From Caldifarciminota bacterium SM23_42 (GTDB lineage: Bacteria; Hydrothermota; Tepidihabitantia; SM23-42), in the NCBI GenBank assembly GCA_001303785.1, contig LJUJ01000005.1:62001-126000 (forward strand): a stretch of 64,000 nucleotides of DNA, in the 5' to 3' direction. Shown here in pieces: positions 15,654-24,634 of this stretch. The position numbers and the translations under genes were made by a program. The notes under the pieces were generated by a model. It ran no database searches. It saw only the letters and a program-made list of their open reading frames with translations, and was not told where the DNA came from. Each line of letters begins with the position of its first letter. Position 1 is the stretch's first letter.

Positions 15654-15758
15654 CGTTGGTCGGTTTCGAAAAGCGCCTCGGTTTAGTTAACCGGTTTCAT
15701 TATACGTAAAACGACATACGACCGACGAAACGCTTTTCCAAACCGTATAACGAAACCG
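15654..15758. repeat. 105-bp structured repeat, copy 2, inside lexA
   Basis: Perfect copy of 15189-15293. It lies between a ribosome-site-like GGAG/AAGG (15641-15650) and lexA codons starting at 15759, and replaces what should be the first ten or so codons. Insertion here probably destroyed the lexA start. Confidence 0.8.
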
Positions 15759-16255
15759 GATTTCGTGGACGAATACGGATATCCACCATCGATTCGTGAG
15801 ATTGCCAAAAACATACGTTTTAAAAGCACCAAGGCAGTAAAGGTTCATTTAGACAATCTTGCAAGAGAAGGCTTAATCGATAGGGTTTCAGGACAAGCAA
15901 GGGGTATCCGTATTAAACCAAAATTGATGCCTATTGCCGGTCGAGTTGCCGCCGGATTACCAGAACTCGCTTTCGAAGAAATTGAAGGCTATTTTGAACC
16001 CCGTGAGTGGCGAGGATGTTTTCTTCTAAAGGTAAAGGGTGTATTTACGACGGGGATCTTGTCGTTGTCAAACCAGGCGGGCAGGCACTACATAATGACA
16101 TTATTGTTGCCAACGTTGGAGACGAAACAACGGTAAAGCGTTTAAAGAAATTCGGAGGTAAATTCGTCCTGAAACCAGAAAATGACGCCTATCCATTGAT
16201 CAAGGATAAATTTGAAGTAGTCGGCAAAGTAATCGGCGTAATAAGAAAGGTATAA
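15759..16255 (+). pseudogene. lexA: lexA remnant: start lost, catalytic Ser segment deleted, frameshifted
   Basis: LexA-type SOS repressor in pieces. Codons from 15759 give DFVDEYGYPPSIREIAKNIR and the rest of the winged helix, then GRVAAGLPELAFEEIEGYFE with the Ala-Gly self-cleavage site. After FLLKVKG (about 16040) the frame breaks. The next frame continues with IYDGDLVVVKPGG, TVKRLKKFGG including the catalytic Lys, and VIGVIRKV, ending at 16255. The missing piece, roughly SM plus a few residues, carries the catalytic Ser; the loss is not a multiple of three. The first ten or so residues are replaced by the 105-bp repeat, and the first usable codon is a GTG at 15765. A truncated DNA-binding product (to 16136) cannot be excluded. 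Confidence 0.85.
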
Positions 16256-16325
16256 CTTAAAAGGCATCGTTTTCCATATCGTCCGAGGGTATGGTTATAT
16301 GGTTGAAAATAGAAAAGGAGTTTAA

Positions 16326-16613
16326 ATGCAACGGCAATATTATGTCTACATAATCACAAATAAAAAAAACAATGTACTGTACACAGGAGTCACAAAAGAC
16401 TTAAGAAAAAAAGTTTATGAACATAAAAATAATTTAGTGTCTGGATGCACTAAAAGCTACAATATCAACAAGCTGGTTTACTATGAAGTATTCGAAAATA
16501 AATACGGCGCAATCACAAGAGAAAAAAGGATCAGGGCAGAATCAAAACAAAAAAAAATTAATTTGATTAAATCGCTCAACCCTACATGGGATGATTTATA
16601 TGATTATTTTTGA
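16326..16613 (+). CDS. GIY-YIG nuclease-domain protein
   Basis: A 95-residue single-domain protein. YYVYIITNKKNNVLYTGVT near the N-terminus is the GIY-YIG core (here YVYI...YTGV), followed by a lysine-rich stretch with LRKKVYEHK and a C-terminal KRIRAESKQKKINLIKSLNP motif typical of the small YhbQ/UPF0213 branch. Members are structure-selective DNA nucleases or repair-associated proteins of unclear role. A good AAAAGGAG site lies five bases before the ATG. The gene is more AT-rich than most of the window and stands between the lexA remnant and dinB, so it may have arrived with this island. Confidence 0.85.
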   Translation: MQRQYYVYIITNKKNNVLYTGVTKDLRKKVYEHKNNLVSGCTKSYNINKLVYYEVFENKYGAITREKRIRAESKQKKINLIKSLNPTWDDLYDYF

Positions 16614-16650
16614 GCGTTTTTTGTCGCTCCGTCTACCTTTGATGACCGGT

Positions 16651-16743
16651 ACTCCTCGTAATGATAGAATAAGCAAAGAATTCTTCATTTATCTAAGAGG
16701 AATTCGGAATAACCCCATTCTTCCCATTATCATTGCGAGGAGT
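16651..16743. repeat. Inverted repeat with 16-bp arms
   Basis: ACTCCTCGTAATGATA (16651-16666) is the inverse of 16728-16743 with one mismatch. The arm sequence (ATTGCGAGGAG type) resembles a palindromic interspersed repeat known from many bacteria. It lies in the otherwise gene-free 16614-16982 gap; the open frame there is not convincing as protein. Confidence 0.55.
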
Positions 16744-16802
16744 ATCCTTTTCCCTGACCTGCCCCGTAGATCGAAAAGGTGTCGTCAAATGTTTAACGGT
16801 TA

Positions 16803-16836
16803 CGAAACCCGTTTCGTATATCGTAAACGGGTTACG
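16803..16836. repeat. Hairpin related to the 105-bp repeat
   Basis: CGAAACCCGTTT (16803-16814) pairs with 16825-16836 at 11 of 12 positions across a 10-base loop. The CGAAACC/GGTTACG style of the arms resembles the 105-bp repeats, so it may be a diverged relative. An A-run follows, which would act as a terminator only on the minus strand, where no gene ends. Confidence 0.45.
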
Positions 16837-16982
16837 TTCAAAAAAAAATATGACATCATTGTTCACCGTGACAACACGATAGACGTGACCATCATAAATG
16901 TATTTGTTTCGTATTTCGAATTTGGACGAATAAATTTATATATGATTATTCTTAAGAGTACTCCTCGGTAAGGGGTAAGGTT

Positions 16983-18179
16983 ATGTTCCTCTGCATTGAC
17001 CTCGACGCCTTTTTTGTTTCTGTGGAGCAGGCATTGAATCCGTCATTGACCGGTAAACCGGTGATCGTCGGCGGATTACCCCAAGAAAGAGGGGTTGTCG
17101 CTTCGGCATCCTATGAAGCAAGGAAATTCGGCATCCACTCGGGCATGCCTACATCCCTCGCTTATCGACTATGCCCTCAAGCAATATTCTTAAAAGGAAA
17201 ATTTCAATATTACCAGCTCTATTCAAGGCAATTCCATCAAATCATCAGTTCCTATTCTCCAGACATTGATATGGTCTCAATAGATGAGGCCTACATAAAC
17301 GCGAGAGGAACTCAACGCTTATTTGGAACTCCTCTTGAATTAGCCTGCACGTTGAGAAGTAATATCAAAAATATATTGAAAATCCCATCATCCGTTGGCA
17401 TTGCTCGAACAAAGGTGTTTTCCAAAATTGCCTGCGAACAATCAAAACCGAATGGTACACTCGCGGTTCCCGTAAAGGATGAAACGAAATTCCTCTCACC
17501 GCTTAATGTTGGTGTCTTACCCGGCATCGGGCCAAAACATGTTGAGATACTACATAATTTAAACATCAACACTGTGGAAGAGCTAATTAAAACACCCGAT
17601 TGGATAGTGGAAACCGCCCTAGGTAATTACTATAAAATACTAAAGTTCTTCATCCATGGCGGGGATTATCAATCCGTTGATACCATGAAATCTATCAGCC
17701 GAGAAACGACCCTACATGAGGATACAATAAACCGAGAACTGATTTATGCACTATTATACTATCTCACTGAACGCGCATGCAATACACTGCGTAAGAAGAA
17801 ACGCATCGCCAAAACATTAACCGTGAAGATAAGATTTTCCGATTTCAAAACCATATCAAGAAGGACTAAAATACCTGCCGGCAACGCTCAACAAATAATT
17901 TTCAAACTCGGTACAAGAATACTAGAAGAAATGCTGAAGGAAAAGAAACGAGTAAGGCTTATCGGCATTGCCTTATCAGGATTGGAAAAGGATGGTCTGC
18001 AACCCTCAATGTTTAGACTGAAAGAAGAACGACTCAACCGGTTAAATAGTGCTCTGGATAGGGTACGGAACAAATTCGGCTTCAATTCGCTCTCTGCGGC
18101 AAATAGTATTATTTTAAAGAGGAGTTTCGAAGATACGAAAAATGGCTACACCCTACACACCCCTTCTCTATCACAGTAA
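16983..18179 (+). CDS. dinB: DNA polymerase IV (Y family)
   Basis: A 398-residue translesion polymerase. The catalytic residues are present: FLCIDLDAFFVSVEQ at the N-terminus and VSIDEAYINA with the Asp-Glu pair near residues 101-102. The PVIVGGLPQERGVVASASYEAR and LPGIGPKHVEIL (thumb helix-hairpin-helix) motifs are also typical, and the little-finger domain follows. It overlaps the start of the DnaE-like gene by 38 bases, so the two are cotranscribed. Together with the nearby lexA remnant this is the order of mutagenesis cassettes (lexA-imuA-imuB-dnaE2); no imuA is present, and unlike ImuB this protein keeps its active site. No consensus promoter was found directly upstream. Confidence 0.92.
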   Translation: MFLCIDLDAFFVSVEQALNPSLTGKPVIVGGLPQERGVVASASYEARKFGIHSGMPTSLAYRLCPQAIFLKGKFQYYQLYSRQFHQIISSYSPDIDMVSIDEAYINARGTQRLFGTPLELACTLRSNIKNILKIPSSVGIARTKVFSKIACEQSKPNGTLAVPVKDETKFLSPLNVGVLPGIGPKHVEILHNLNINTVEELIKTPDWIVETALGNYYKILKFFIHGGDYQSVDTMKSISRETTLHEDTINRELIYALLYYLTERACNTLRKKKRIAKTLTVKIRFSDFKTISRRTKIPAGNAQQIIFKLGTRILEEMLKEKKRVRLIGIALSGLEKDGLQPSMFRLKEERLNRLNSALDRVRNKFGFNSLSAANSIILKRSFEDTKNGYTLHTPSLSQ

Positions 18180-20925
18180 CTATGGAGTCGGCGGCTCAGA
18201 TTTTAAAACTCTCTTTAAATATTTGAAAAAGTATAACCTAAATAGCTGTGGCATAGTCGACGTCACACTTTTTGGTCTTCATGAGTTCATAAAATACGCA
18301 AAGACCTACGACATAAAACCCATCATTGGTACAAAAATCCCCTTTATTGAAGAAGCCGGCAGCAAAACATACCTGCTCATCCAGAATGAAAATGGTTACA
18401 AAAATCTATGTAAAATAATCACCAATATTTCGTTCAAAAACATTGACATTAACCATATAGAAGAACATGCCGAAGGACTCGTCCTACTTTCGAATTCCAA
18501 AAAAATGTTAAAAGAATTAGGACCATCATTTGCCATGAAGTATTATCTTCTTCTACCCTACCACTCAATAATAGATAACACATTCCCCCCGGTTGCCGCA
18601 AACGAAATATTTTACGTATCAAAAAAAGAAAAAACCCTATATAAATTGATGTGTGCTATAAAAGACAATGCATATGAGCATAAACCAGGGATGCCCAATA
18701 ATCTTCTACAAAGAGAAAAATTCAGCCGGGTATTTGCCGATTATCCGACCGCAGTACGCAACAACATCAGGTTAACAGAAATGTGCGATTACATACCCGA
18801 AAATAGAGGTTGGATATTCCCGGCATCAAATCAGGATCTCTCCGAGATAATAAGATCAAACAGCAGAAACCTGACCTCTAAAGAAAGAAGACGCCTCGAC
18901 TATGAATATAGGGTAGTCGTGGACACCGGTTTTGCACCCCATTTTTCTCTCGTTTATCACCTGAAAGAATTTGCCCTCCAAAAGGGTATCGGTATGAATG
19001 TGCGCGGCTCGGCGGCATCATCTTTTATTCTTTACGCGCTGGGTCTCTCAATAACCAATCCTTTAAAGCACAACCTACCATTTGAAAGATTTCTTAATCC
19101 ACAACGTAGCGAACCACCCGATATTGATGTCGATGTCGAATTCAATCAGCGTGAAAGGTTGATAAAGGAAATCTACAAAAAATTCGGCAGTGACCATGTT
19201 GCTCATATTTCGGTGGTCAATCGTTTCAAGCGACGGGCGAGCTTTCGCGAGACAGCCCGTGCTTGCGGCATCTCACCGCGTGAACTGAGAAATATAAAAA
19301 ATCATCTTGAAGAAAAAACCATTCAAGACATACATGATATGTCCGAAAGCATCATCGGTTATCCACATTATTTTTCATGTCATCCAAGCGGTATTGTCAT
19401 AACGCCAAAAACGATATGCAACTATGTACCACTATACCCCAGTCCGGCGGATCAAGTTACCCATCTAGACAAAGATGGGGTCGAGATGGTTGGGCTAGTA
19501 AAAATAGATATTCTCGGCGTGAGAGGCTTTCCTGAATTGTATTTATCAAAAGAAAAAATTGATTTCAATGACCCAAAAGTCTATCAATTTATCGGTACAG
19601 CCAAAACCCTCGGTTGTTTTCAAATCGAAAGCCCAATGGTCAGATATATGCTCAAACGCATAAAGCCAAAAACAGCTATGGATATTGCCAATGCGATCGC
19701 CATTATCCGGCCAGGTCCGGCTCAGGGTGGTATGAAAGAAAGATTCCTCAAGAGAATCAAGGGTGAAGAAAGAATAGAATACCCTCACCCGAAACTCCGG
19801 AACGCTTTGTATGACACCCTGGGTATTCCCGTGTATCAAGAACAGATTCTGCAAATTGCTCATGACTTTGCCCATTTCTCTTTGAGCGAAGGTGATATGT
19901 TACGCCGGGCAATGACCAAGGCACGCAACCCGAATAGTATGAAAGACCTCAAGGAAATATTCTTTTCTAAGGCAAAAACCATGGGTTACCGTGATAAAGA
20001 CATCGAACCGGTTTGGGATCGTATAAGATCATTCTCTTCATTTGGGTTTAACAAGGCACACAGCATAACTTATGCAACGCTTGCCTATTTATCGGCGTAC
20101 CAAAAGTTTTATGAACCCCTTAAATTTTTTTGTCAGGTAATTAATAACAAAGGAGGCTATTATCCTACTGGTGCTTACATCAATGAAGCGAGAAGGTGGG
20201 GGATCAGTATACTAGCGCCTGATGTTAACAAAAGTGAAGAAAAATTCACCGTATTCAAATCGTCACTCTTGACTGGATTGGATGAAATAAGAGAACTCTC
20301 TACGGGAACGATCAAACGTATCATGAAACTGCGTCCCTTCAAGGACGGGCGTGATTTCTTTTATCGCGCTCGCCCTTCAATTGACGAGGGTATTTCTTTG
20401 ATAAAATCCAAGAGCCTGGACGCGTTCAAGCATACCTGGCCCGAACTATATTTTCTCTTATTAGACTCAAAAATCCCGAGAGAAACCATTCCTGATTTTA
20501 TTGAAAAACCACCTAAAATTAGTGACTTTAACAGTGAAGTTAAACTATTGGATCAACTGAAAACTATTGAGTTCATCCCCGAAAAACACATCTTAGAAAT
20601 ATTCTACCCCAAGCGCAATGTCTACATATCTGATCTACCAAAAAAAAGAGGAGCGAGAATCATCGGTACGCTTATCACCAGAAGAACTATTCGCACGAGA
20701 AACAACAAATTGATGTGTTTTTTGACAATTGACGACGAGACCGATATTCTGGAGGTTGTAATATTCCCGGATAAATATAACTCAGGCAAAATCGGACCAG
20801 TGATGCAAATCGTCGGGACCATGCAAGACGATTCACTAATCGCTGACGCCTATACAATATTACCAATCACACAAAACAGAGTAGAAGAAAGAATCACGTA
20901 TGAACGATTCGCCCATCGCGCATAA
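18142..20925 (+). CDS. DnaE2-like error-prone DNA polymerase III alpha subunit
   Basis: A 927-residue C-family polymerase, shorter than replicative DnaE (about 1,150). The polymerase active-site acids are kept: PDIDVDVE at about 326-333 and KIDILG near 454-459, with RGSAASSFI and the FGFNKAHS motif. YYPTGAYINEARRWGI and PDVNKSE match the DnaE2/ImuC branch. The N-terminal PHP domain starts LLYHSNYGVGG and lacks most of the metal-binding His/Asp set, so it is probably inactive for proofreading. A C-terminal OB domain (about 820-890) is present; a beta-clamp motif was not identified. Probable role: mutagenic lesion bypass with the adjacent Pol IV. Confidence 0.88.
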   Translation: MATPYTPLLYHSNYGVGGSDFKTLFKYLKKYNLNSCGIVDVTLFGLHEFIKYAKTYDIKPIIGTKIPFIEEAGSKTYLLIQNENGYKNLCKIITNISFKNIDINHIEEHAEGLVLLSNSKKMLKELGPSFAMKYYLLLPYHSIIDNTFPPVAANEIFYVSKKEKTLYKLMCAIKDNAYEHKPGMPNNLLQREKFSRVFADYPTAVRNNIRLTEMCDYIPENRGWIFPASNQDLSEIIRSNSRNLTSKERRRLDYEYRVVVDTGFAPHFSLVYHLKEFALQKGIGMNVRGSAASSFILYALGLSITNPLKHNLPFERFLNPQRSEPPDIDVDVEFNQRERLIKEIYKKFGSDHVAHISVVNRFKRRASFRETARACGISPRELRNIKNHLEEKTIQDIHDMSESIIGYPHYFSCHPSGIVITPKTICNYVPLYPSPADQVTHLDKDGVEMVGLVKIDILGVRGFPELYLSKEKIDFNDPKVYQFIGTAKTLGCFQIESPMVRYMLKRIKPKTAMDIANAIAIIRPGPAQGGMKERFLKRIKGEERIEYPHPKLRNALYDTLGIPVYQEQILQIAHDFAHFSLSEGDMLRRAMTKARNPNSMKDLKEIFFSKAKTMGYRDKDIEPVWDRIRSFSSFGFNKAHSITYATLAYLSAYQKFYEPLKFFCQVINNKGGYYPTGAYINEARRWGISILAPDVNKSEEKFTVFKSSLLTGLDEIRELSTGTIKRIMKLRPFKDGRDFFYRARPSIDEGISLIKSKSLDAFKHTWPELYFLLLDSKIPRETIPDFIEKPPKISDFNSEVKLLDQLKTIEFIPEKHILEIFYPKRNVYISDLPKKRGARIIGTLITRRTIRTRNNKLMCFLTIDDETDILEVVIFPDKYNSGKIGPVMQIVGTMQDDSLIADAYTILPITQNRVEERITYERFAHRA

Positions 20926-20927
20926 TT

Positions 20928-23570
20928 CTAATCAACAATAATGACCTTACGCATATCATTTATGTCTGCCGTCTCCAAACTTAAAAAATATACCCCGCTT
21001 GACAACCGCCGACCATGACTATCATCAAGGTACCAAGACAAACCATCCAATGATTGCTCGTCAAATATCGTTTTCACAAGTCTGCCAGTTATGTCGTACA
21101 CTCTTAATGAACCTGTCTTCCCGACCAAACTGCTTCCCATAGTAATATACACTTGTCGATGACTAGGATTGGGAAATACGGAGAACAAAGAGTACGGACG
21201 CTCGACAGAACCTTCGGCAACTGCTACAACGCCAAACCAACTAAGAAACCTTTCCAGAAGCTGTGTACGTGTCATGTAACCTAGCCATGGTATGGGCTTG
21301 TGGACGGCTTCGACGCCAAACGCGCAATAGACTATTTGACAACCACTGATTGCATCCTCATACCAGATGCCGGCGCAATCTGTCAGCAGCGAATCGTAAT
21401 ACAGGAATTCGTGAGCCAATGTATCGGCCGCGATTACGTCCCGTGAATACTGATTCTGTGCACCGGTAATACCGACGGTGTAAAGCTTGCCGATATCTTG
21501 ACCGAGTGCATCGAGAGTATCGGGAAAGCACTTCAGCGAATTTATCGAATCGCTTACCAACACTGCGTGCAAATAATCACTGTAGAATTGTGTCCCTGAT
21601 ATTTCCTCACCGACATTCTGCCCGGTGATCAGCAACTTGCCGCCGCTATCAAGGAAGACCATCAAACTTTCTTGCTCACTGGACGTAACATTGTCGACGA
21701 CTGCCTGGCCCGTATACCAGATGATTGTGTTGTAGTTAAATTCATCGATTCTACTCATGGGGAACAAACCTTGATTTTGTGGAGCCCATACCTTACATGT
21801 AATATTCAATGAGTCCAGTGGCGCAGCATAATAGTCTGCGTAGCGTGCTTCATTATCTCTATTGATAACCAGCAAATCGGCAGGGCCGAAAGCAAAATCG
21901 AAATCCGATACTGAATCCGGCGTCACATAGATGTATTCGGCAACGGAATCGGGATATGGAATGTCTGTGTAGATATATGCTCGATACAACGAATCTATCA
22001 AGTATACACTAAATATTCCGGTCGACGGATTAGTCTCTGTACTGTCGAAATATGAGGCGCCACTATCGTCGAGAAACTGAAAATACAACTTGGCATCTAT
22101 GCCGGTACTATTGACTGTGTCAATTACCGTCCCCGAGACAAACCTCAAGGGCCGCACATATATGGACGTGGTAAACGTATCATTTGCAGGACGCTCATCA
22201 CCGGCATATAAGCTGTATCCCGTAAAAGATAGATAACCAGTATCACTAGGTATGAAAATGTTCGCGAGTGCAAACGTATCCTCGACCCCAATAGCAAGGT
22301 CGACCGTTGTATCACCAGAAAATGCATCGGTTACTTCAAGATATACATCGGACAACGCAGCGAATCCATAGTTGGCAGCCTGCACCGCAACTTGCACGGT
22401 GTCGCCTATGAGTAGGAAAGGACGCGGACCAGTTGCATAAATGCCGTTGACACCTGCGTCGTAGGTGCGTACCGAATCCATGAGACCTTCAAAACCCATG
22501 AATACCATATAGCTTGAGATCCAGGAATGGTCTTGATTCTCATTCCAACCACGTGTCGGCGGTACACCACCATCATTGTCGTAATCCTGGATCAAAAGAC
22601 TATCGGTTATCGAGTGATGATAGTCGACATAGGTTCCGTTTTGGGTAATCCGTGCAGAAAAATTGTAAGCGTTCGCATACCAGATGTTCCACGAATTGTT
22701 CCAAGTACCGGCTGGCTGATAATACTTCATATAGGGAAGGTAAGTACTCAACCAAGTAACGCCGAAAGACGAATCGGCATCGAAAATCGAGCGACACAGG
22801 CCCCATACTGCAGTCCCTCCGGACATCGCCCACACCTCATCATTTATGTTCACATTCGGATTAGCCTCGACCCATACCCGGACTCGATCTCCATAAGCCA
22901 GTGCCGTGTCCTTCCACGTCTGGTTATTCATCTCCTTACCATATTGATATAACATGCCCGCGGCCAGGCTAGTGACCTTTGGATGAAGTCTCGCATAGGT
23001 CTGAGGAACTCCAGTGAAAGGCAATGGGTGGCCTAGCATATATTGAGAACATGTATCGGCATACGGCATATAGCTACTATCGCCTGTGATCGTACGGTAC
23101 TTGCTCTCAGCAAAGAAAGCAAGACCACAATTCCATACCCGATAATAATCACTATCAGTACCCTCTTCCAACCAGGCAGGATGATTGAGTACATATATCC
23201 AGGCCCGGCGCAAGTTAACAAAATACGTTGTATCTCCAGTTATCTGATAATACCTACACCATACCCATATAGCTTCTTGCGTGTTATCAGTCTCAACCAC
23301 GCCCATTGCATCCTCGCCTTCGATTAAACCACCGAATTCAGGATCAAGCGTATCCGAAACCTGCATCGAAGCAATGAAAGCGGCGGTCTGGCAGAGTTCG
23401 TGAACGTAACTCCACATCTGCCATTCTGTGCGTAATGGACCAACATCGTACTGCATGATTGGATCGAGCCGTGGAATGGAATCGGCATTGATGAAATCTT
23501 GTTCAGTCCAATAAGGGAGTGAAAAACCGACTCCGAATAATATCGTAAAGATGACTATAGATCTTCTCAT
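20928..23570 (-). CDS. Secreted toroid-domain protein with T9SS sorting domain
   Basis: An 880-residue exported protein. A signal peptide (MRRSIVIFTILFGVGFS) is followed by a 350-residue helical region rich in W/Y with repeated helix pairs, like alpha/alpha-toroid (six-hairpin glycosidase) folds; catalytic residues cannot be named. Next come beta-sandwich regions (about 390-560), an alpha/beta segment with LLVINRDNEARYADYY and KLLITGQNVGEE resembling glutamine-amidotransferase-like domains, and a C-terminal T9SS type A sorting domain (SLFSVFPNPSHRQVYI, LRVYDITGRLVKTI, SSGVYFLSLE). Likely a cell-surface or released carbohydrate-active or structural protein. GAGGAGG precedes the ATG. Confidence 0.75.
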   Translation of the reverse strand: MRRSIVIFTILFGVGFSLPYWTEQDFINADSIPRLDPIMQYDVGPLRTEWQMWSYVHELCQTAAFIASMQVSDTLDPEFGGLIEGEDAMGVVETDNTQEAIWVWCRYYQITGDTTYFVNLRRAWIYVLNHPAWLEEGTDSDYYRVWNCGLAFFAESKYRTITGDSSYMPYADTCSQYMLGHPLPFTGVPQTYARLHPKVTSLAAGMLYQYGKEMNNQTWKDTALAYGDRVRVWVEANPNVNINDEVWAMSGGTAVWGLCRSIFDADSSFGVTWLSTYLPYMKYYQPAGTWNNSWNIWYANAYNFSARITQNGTYVDYHHSITDSLLIQDYDNDGGVPPTRGWNENQDHSWISSYMVFMGFEGLMDSVRTYDAGVNGIYATGPRPFLLIGDTVQVAVQAANYGFAALSDVYLEVTDAFSGDTTVDLAIGVEDTFALANIFIPSDTGYLSFTGYSLYAGDERPANDTFTTSIYVRPLRFVSGTVIDTVNSTGIDAKLYFQFLDDSGASYFDSTETNPSTGIFSVYLIDSLYRAYIYTDIPYPDSVAEYIYVTPDSVSDFDFAFGPADLLVINRDNEARYADYYAAPLDSLNITCKVWAPQNQGLFPMSRIDEFNYNTIIWYTGQAVVDNVTSSEQESLMVFLDSGGKLLITGQNVGEEISGTQFYSDYLHAVLVSDSINSLKCFPDTLDALGQDIGKLYTVGITGAQNQYSRDVIAADTLAHEFLYYDSLLTDCAGIWYEDAISGCQIVYCAFGVEAVHKPIPWLGYMTRTQLLERFLSWFGVVAVAEGSVERPYSLFSVFPNPSHRQVYITMGSSLVGKTGSLRVYDITGRLVKTIFDEQSLDGLSWYLDDSHGRRLSSGVYFLSLETADINDMRKVIIVD

Positions 23571-23635
23571 AGTTCCTCCTCATGGATTACTTTTTTTTCT
23601 ACAAAATCAGCCAAACTACATTTAATTATCAAAAG

Positions 23636-23663
23636 ATTCTACCCATTTGCTAGCCGATGTCAA
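23636..23663 (-). promoter_or_regulatory. Promoter of the T9SS cargo gene
   Basis: Minus strand: TTGACA (23663-23658), 16-bp spacer, TAGAAT (23641-23636); leader of about 60 bases to the ATG at 23570. Divergent to the promoter at 23717-23744. Confidence 0.65.
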
Positions 23664-23716
23664 CACAGCGACGCGATTCATCAAAGATCGCGACGCATGG
23701 TATTCCATTGTGTCTG

Positions 23717-23744
23717 TTGACCATCATTTTTTTCAGGTTATAAT
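23717..23744 (+). promoter_or_regulatory. Promoter of the EamA permease pair
   Basis: TTGACC (23717-23722), 16-bp spacer, TATAAT (23739-23744). The start point near 23751 leaves a leader of about 30 bases containing AAGGAG (23769-23774). Confidence 0.65.
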
Positions 23745-23782
23745 AGCGCTCATTAGGATATGAGAGACAAGGAGTTGGTATT

Positions 23783-24625
23783 TTGACATCATCAATTGCA
23801 GCTGCATTAATAGCTCTGACCTTGATCGGGGCAGCCGACACAATAAACAAGCGCGCCCGGCAATTGGATATCCCCATTGGTTCGTATTTAATCATACAGA
23901 GCATATTTTACTCACTCACCGTGCTGGTTCTCGCATTGCTCTCGACCGGGATCAAATGGCACAGCGCTGATATTACGTATAGCTTACTCGGCGCCATCTT
24001 TGGCTTCGCTGGGTTCACGCTCATGCTACACAGTCTGACCTATGGTTGCGCAAGCGTAAACTATGCGATTTTCCGGTCGAGTTTTGTTTTTTCTTCAGCA
24101 GCAGCAATTTTATTCTTGAGTGAATCATTATCCTTGAACAAAATGATCGCGATTATTGCCGCATGTTCTGCAATTGTGCTATTCTTCCTAGAACCGAAAC
24201 AACGGGTTATGGCAAACAAATCTCTCATCATGGCACTCGCAGCCATGTTAGTAGCTGCTGGCTTTCAATTCATTGTGAAGCTCTCGACCCGAGTATACAG
24301 CTCACCCCTTTCATTCATACTGTTGATGAATCTTTTTTTCGCAATCTTCGTAATCATATATAACATCCTATTGAGAAATTGGAAATTCCCGAGGGAAACC
24401 TTCCTATGGGCGCCAATCAATGGAGTCCTAATGGCCTCGGCAACGTTTTTCTACGTCACGGCTTTGCATAAGGGTGAATTGAGCACCGCAATTCCCGTAA
24501 TTCAACTCAGTTTTATCATCACAGCGATTTTTTCATTTGTTTTTCTTAAAGAGCGGTTAGGTAGCCTGAAAATAGTAGGCATCATACTGGCCACTCTAGC
24601 CGTCATTGTCCTGGCGACACTGTGA
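23783..24625 (+). CDS. EamA/DMT-family transporter, first of a pair
   Basis: A 280-residue protein with about ten hydrophobic helices in two homologous halves, the EamA (drug/metabolite) layout. Family-typical stretches are the VNYAIFRSSFVFSSAAAILFL and LSTAIPVIQLSFIITAIFSFVFLKE regions, each ending a half. The start is a TTG at 23783, eight bases after AAGGAG. The next gene begins nine bases after its stop and encodes a second, diverged EamA protein, so they may act together or be a duplication. Substrate unknown. Confidence 0.85.
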   Translation: MTSSIAAALIALTLIGAADTINKRARQLDIPIGSYLIIQSIFYSLTVLVLALLSTGIKWHSADITYSLLGAIFGFAGFTLMLHSLTYGCASVNYAIFRSSFVFSSAAAILFLSESLSLNKMIAIIAACSAIVLFFLEPKQRVMANKSLIMALAAMLVAAGFQFIVKLSTRVYSSPLSFILLMNLFFAIFVIIYNILLRNWKFPRETFLWAPINGVLMASATFFYVTALHKGELSTAIPVIQLSFIITAIFSFVFLKERLGSLKIVGIILATLAVIVLATL

Positions 24626-24634
24626 TAAGATGAC

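Noticed and set aside
15189-15758. The two 105-bp repeats as a CRISPR array
   Set aside because: Only two copies, 465 bp apart, much too long for CRISPR repeats, and no cas genes.
16591-16971. 126-codon open frame before dinB
   Set aside because: It runs through an inverted repeat and a hairpin, overlaps the GIY-YIG stop, has no ribosome site and no protein-like composition.
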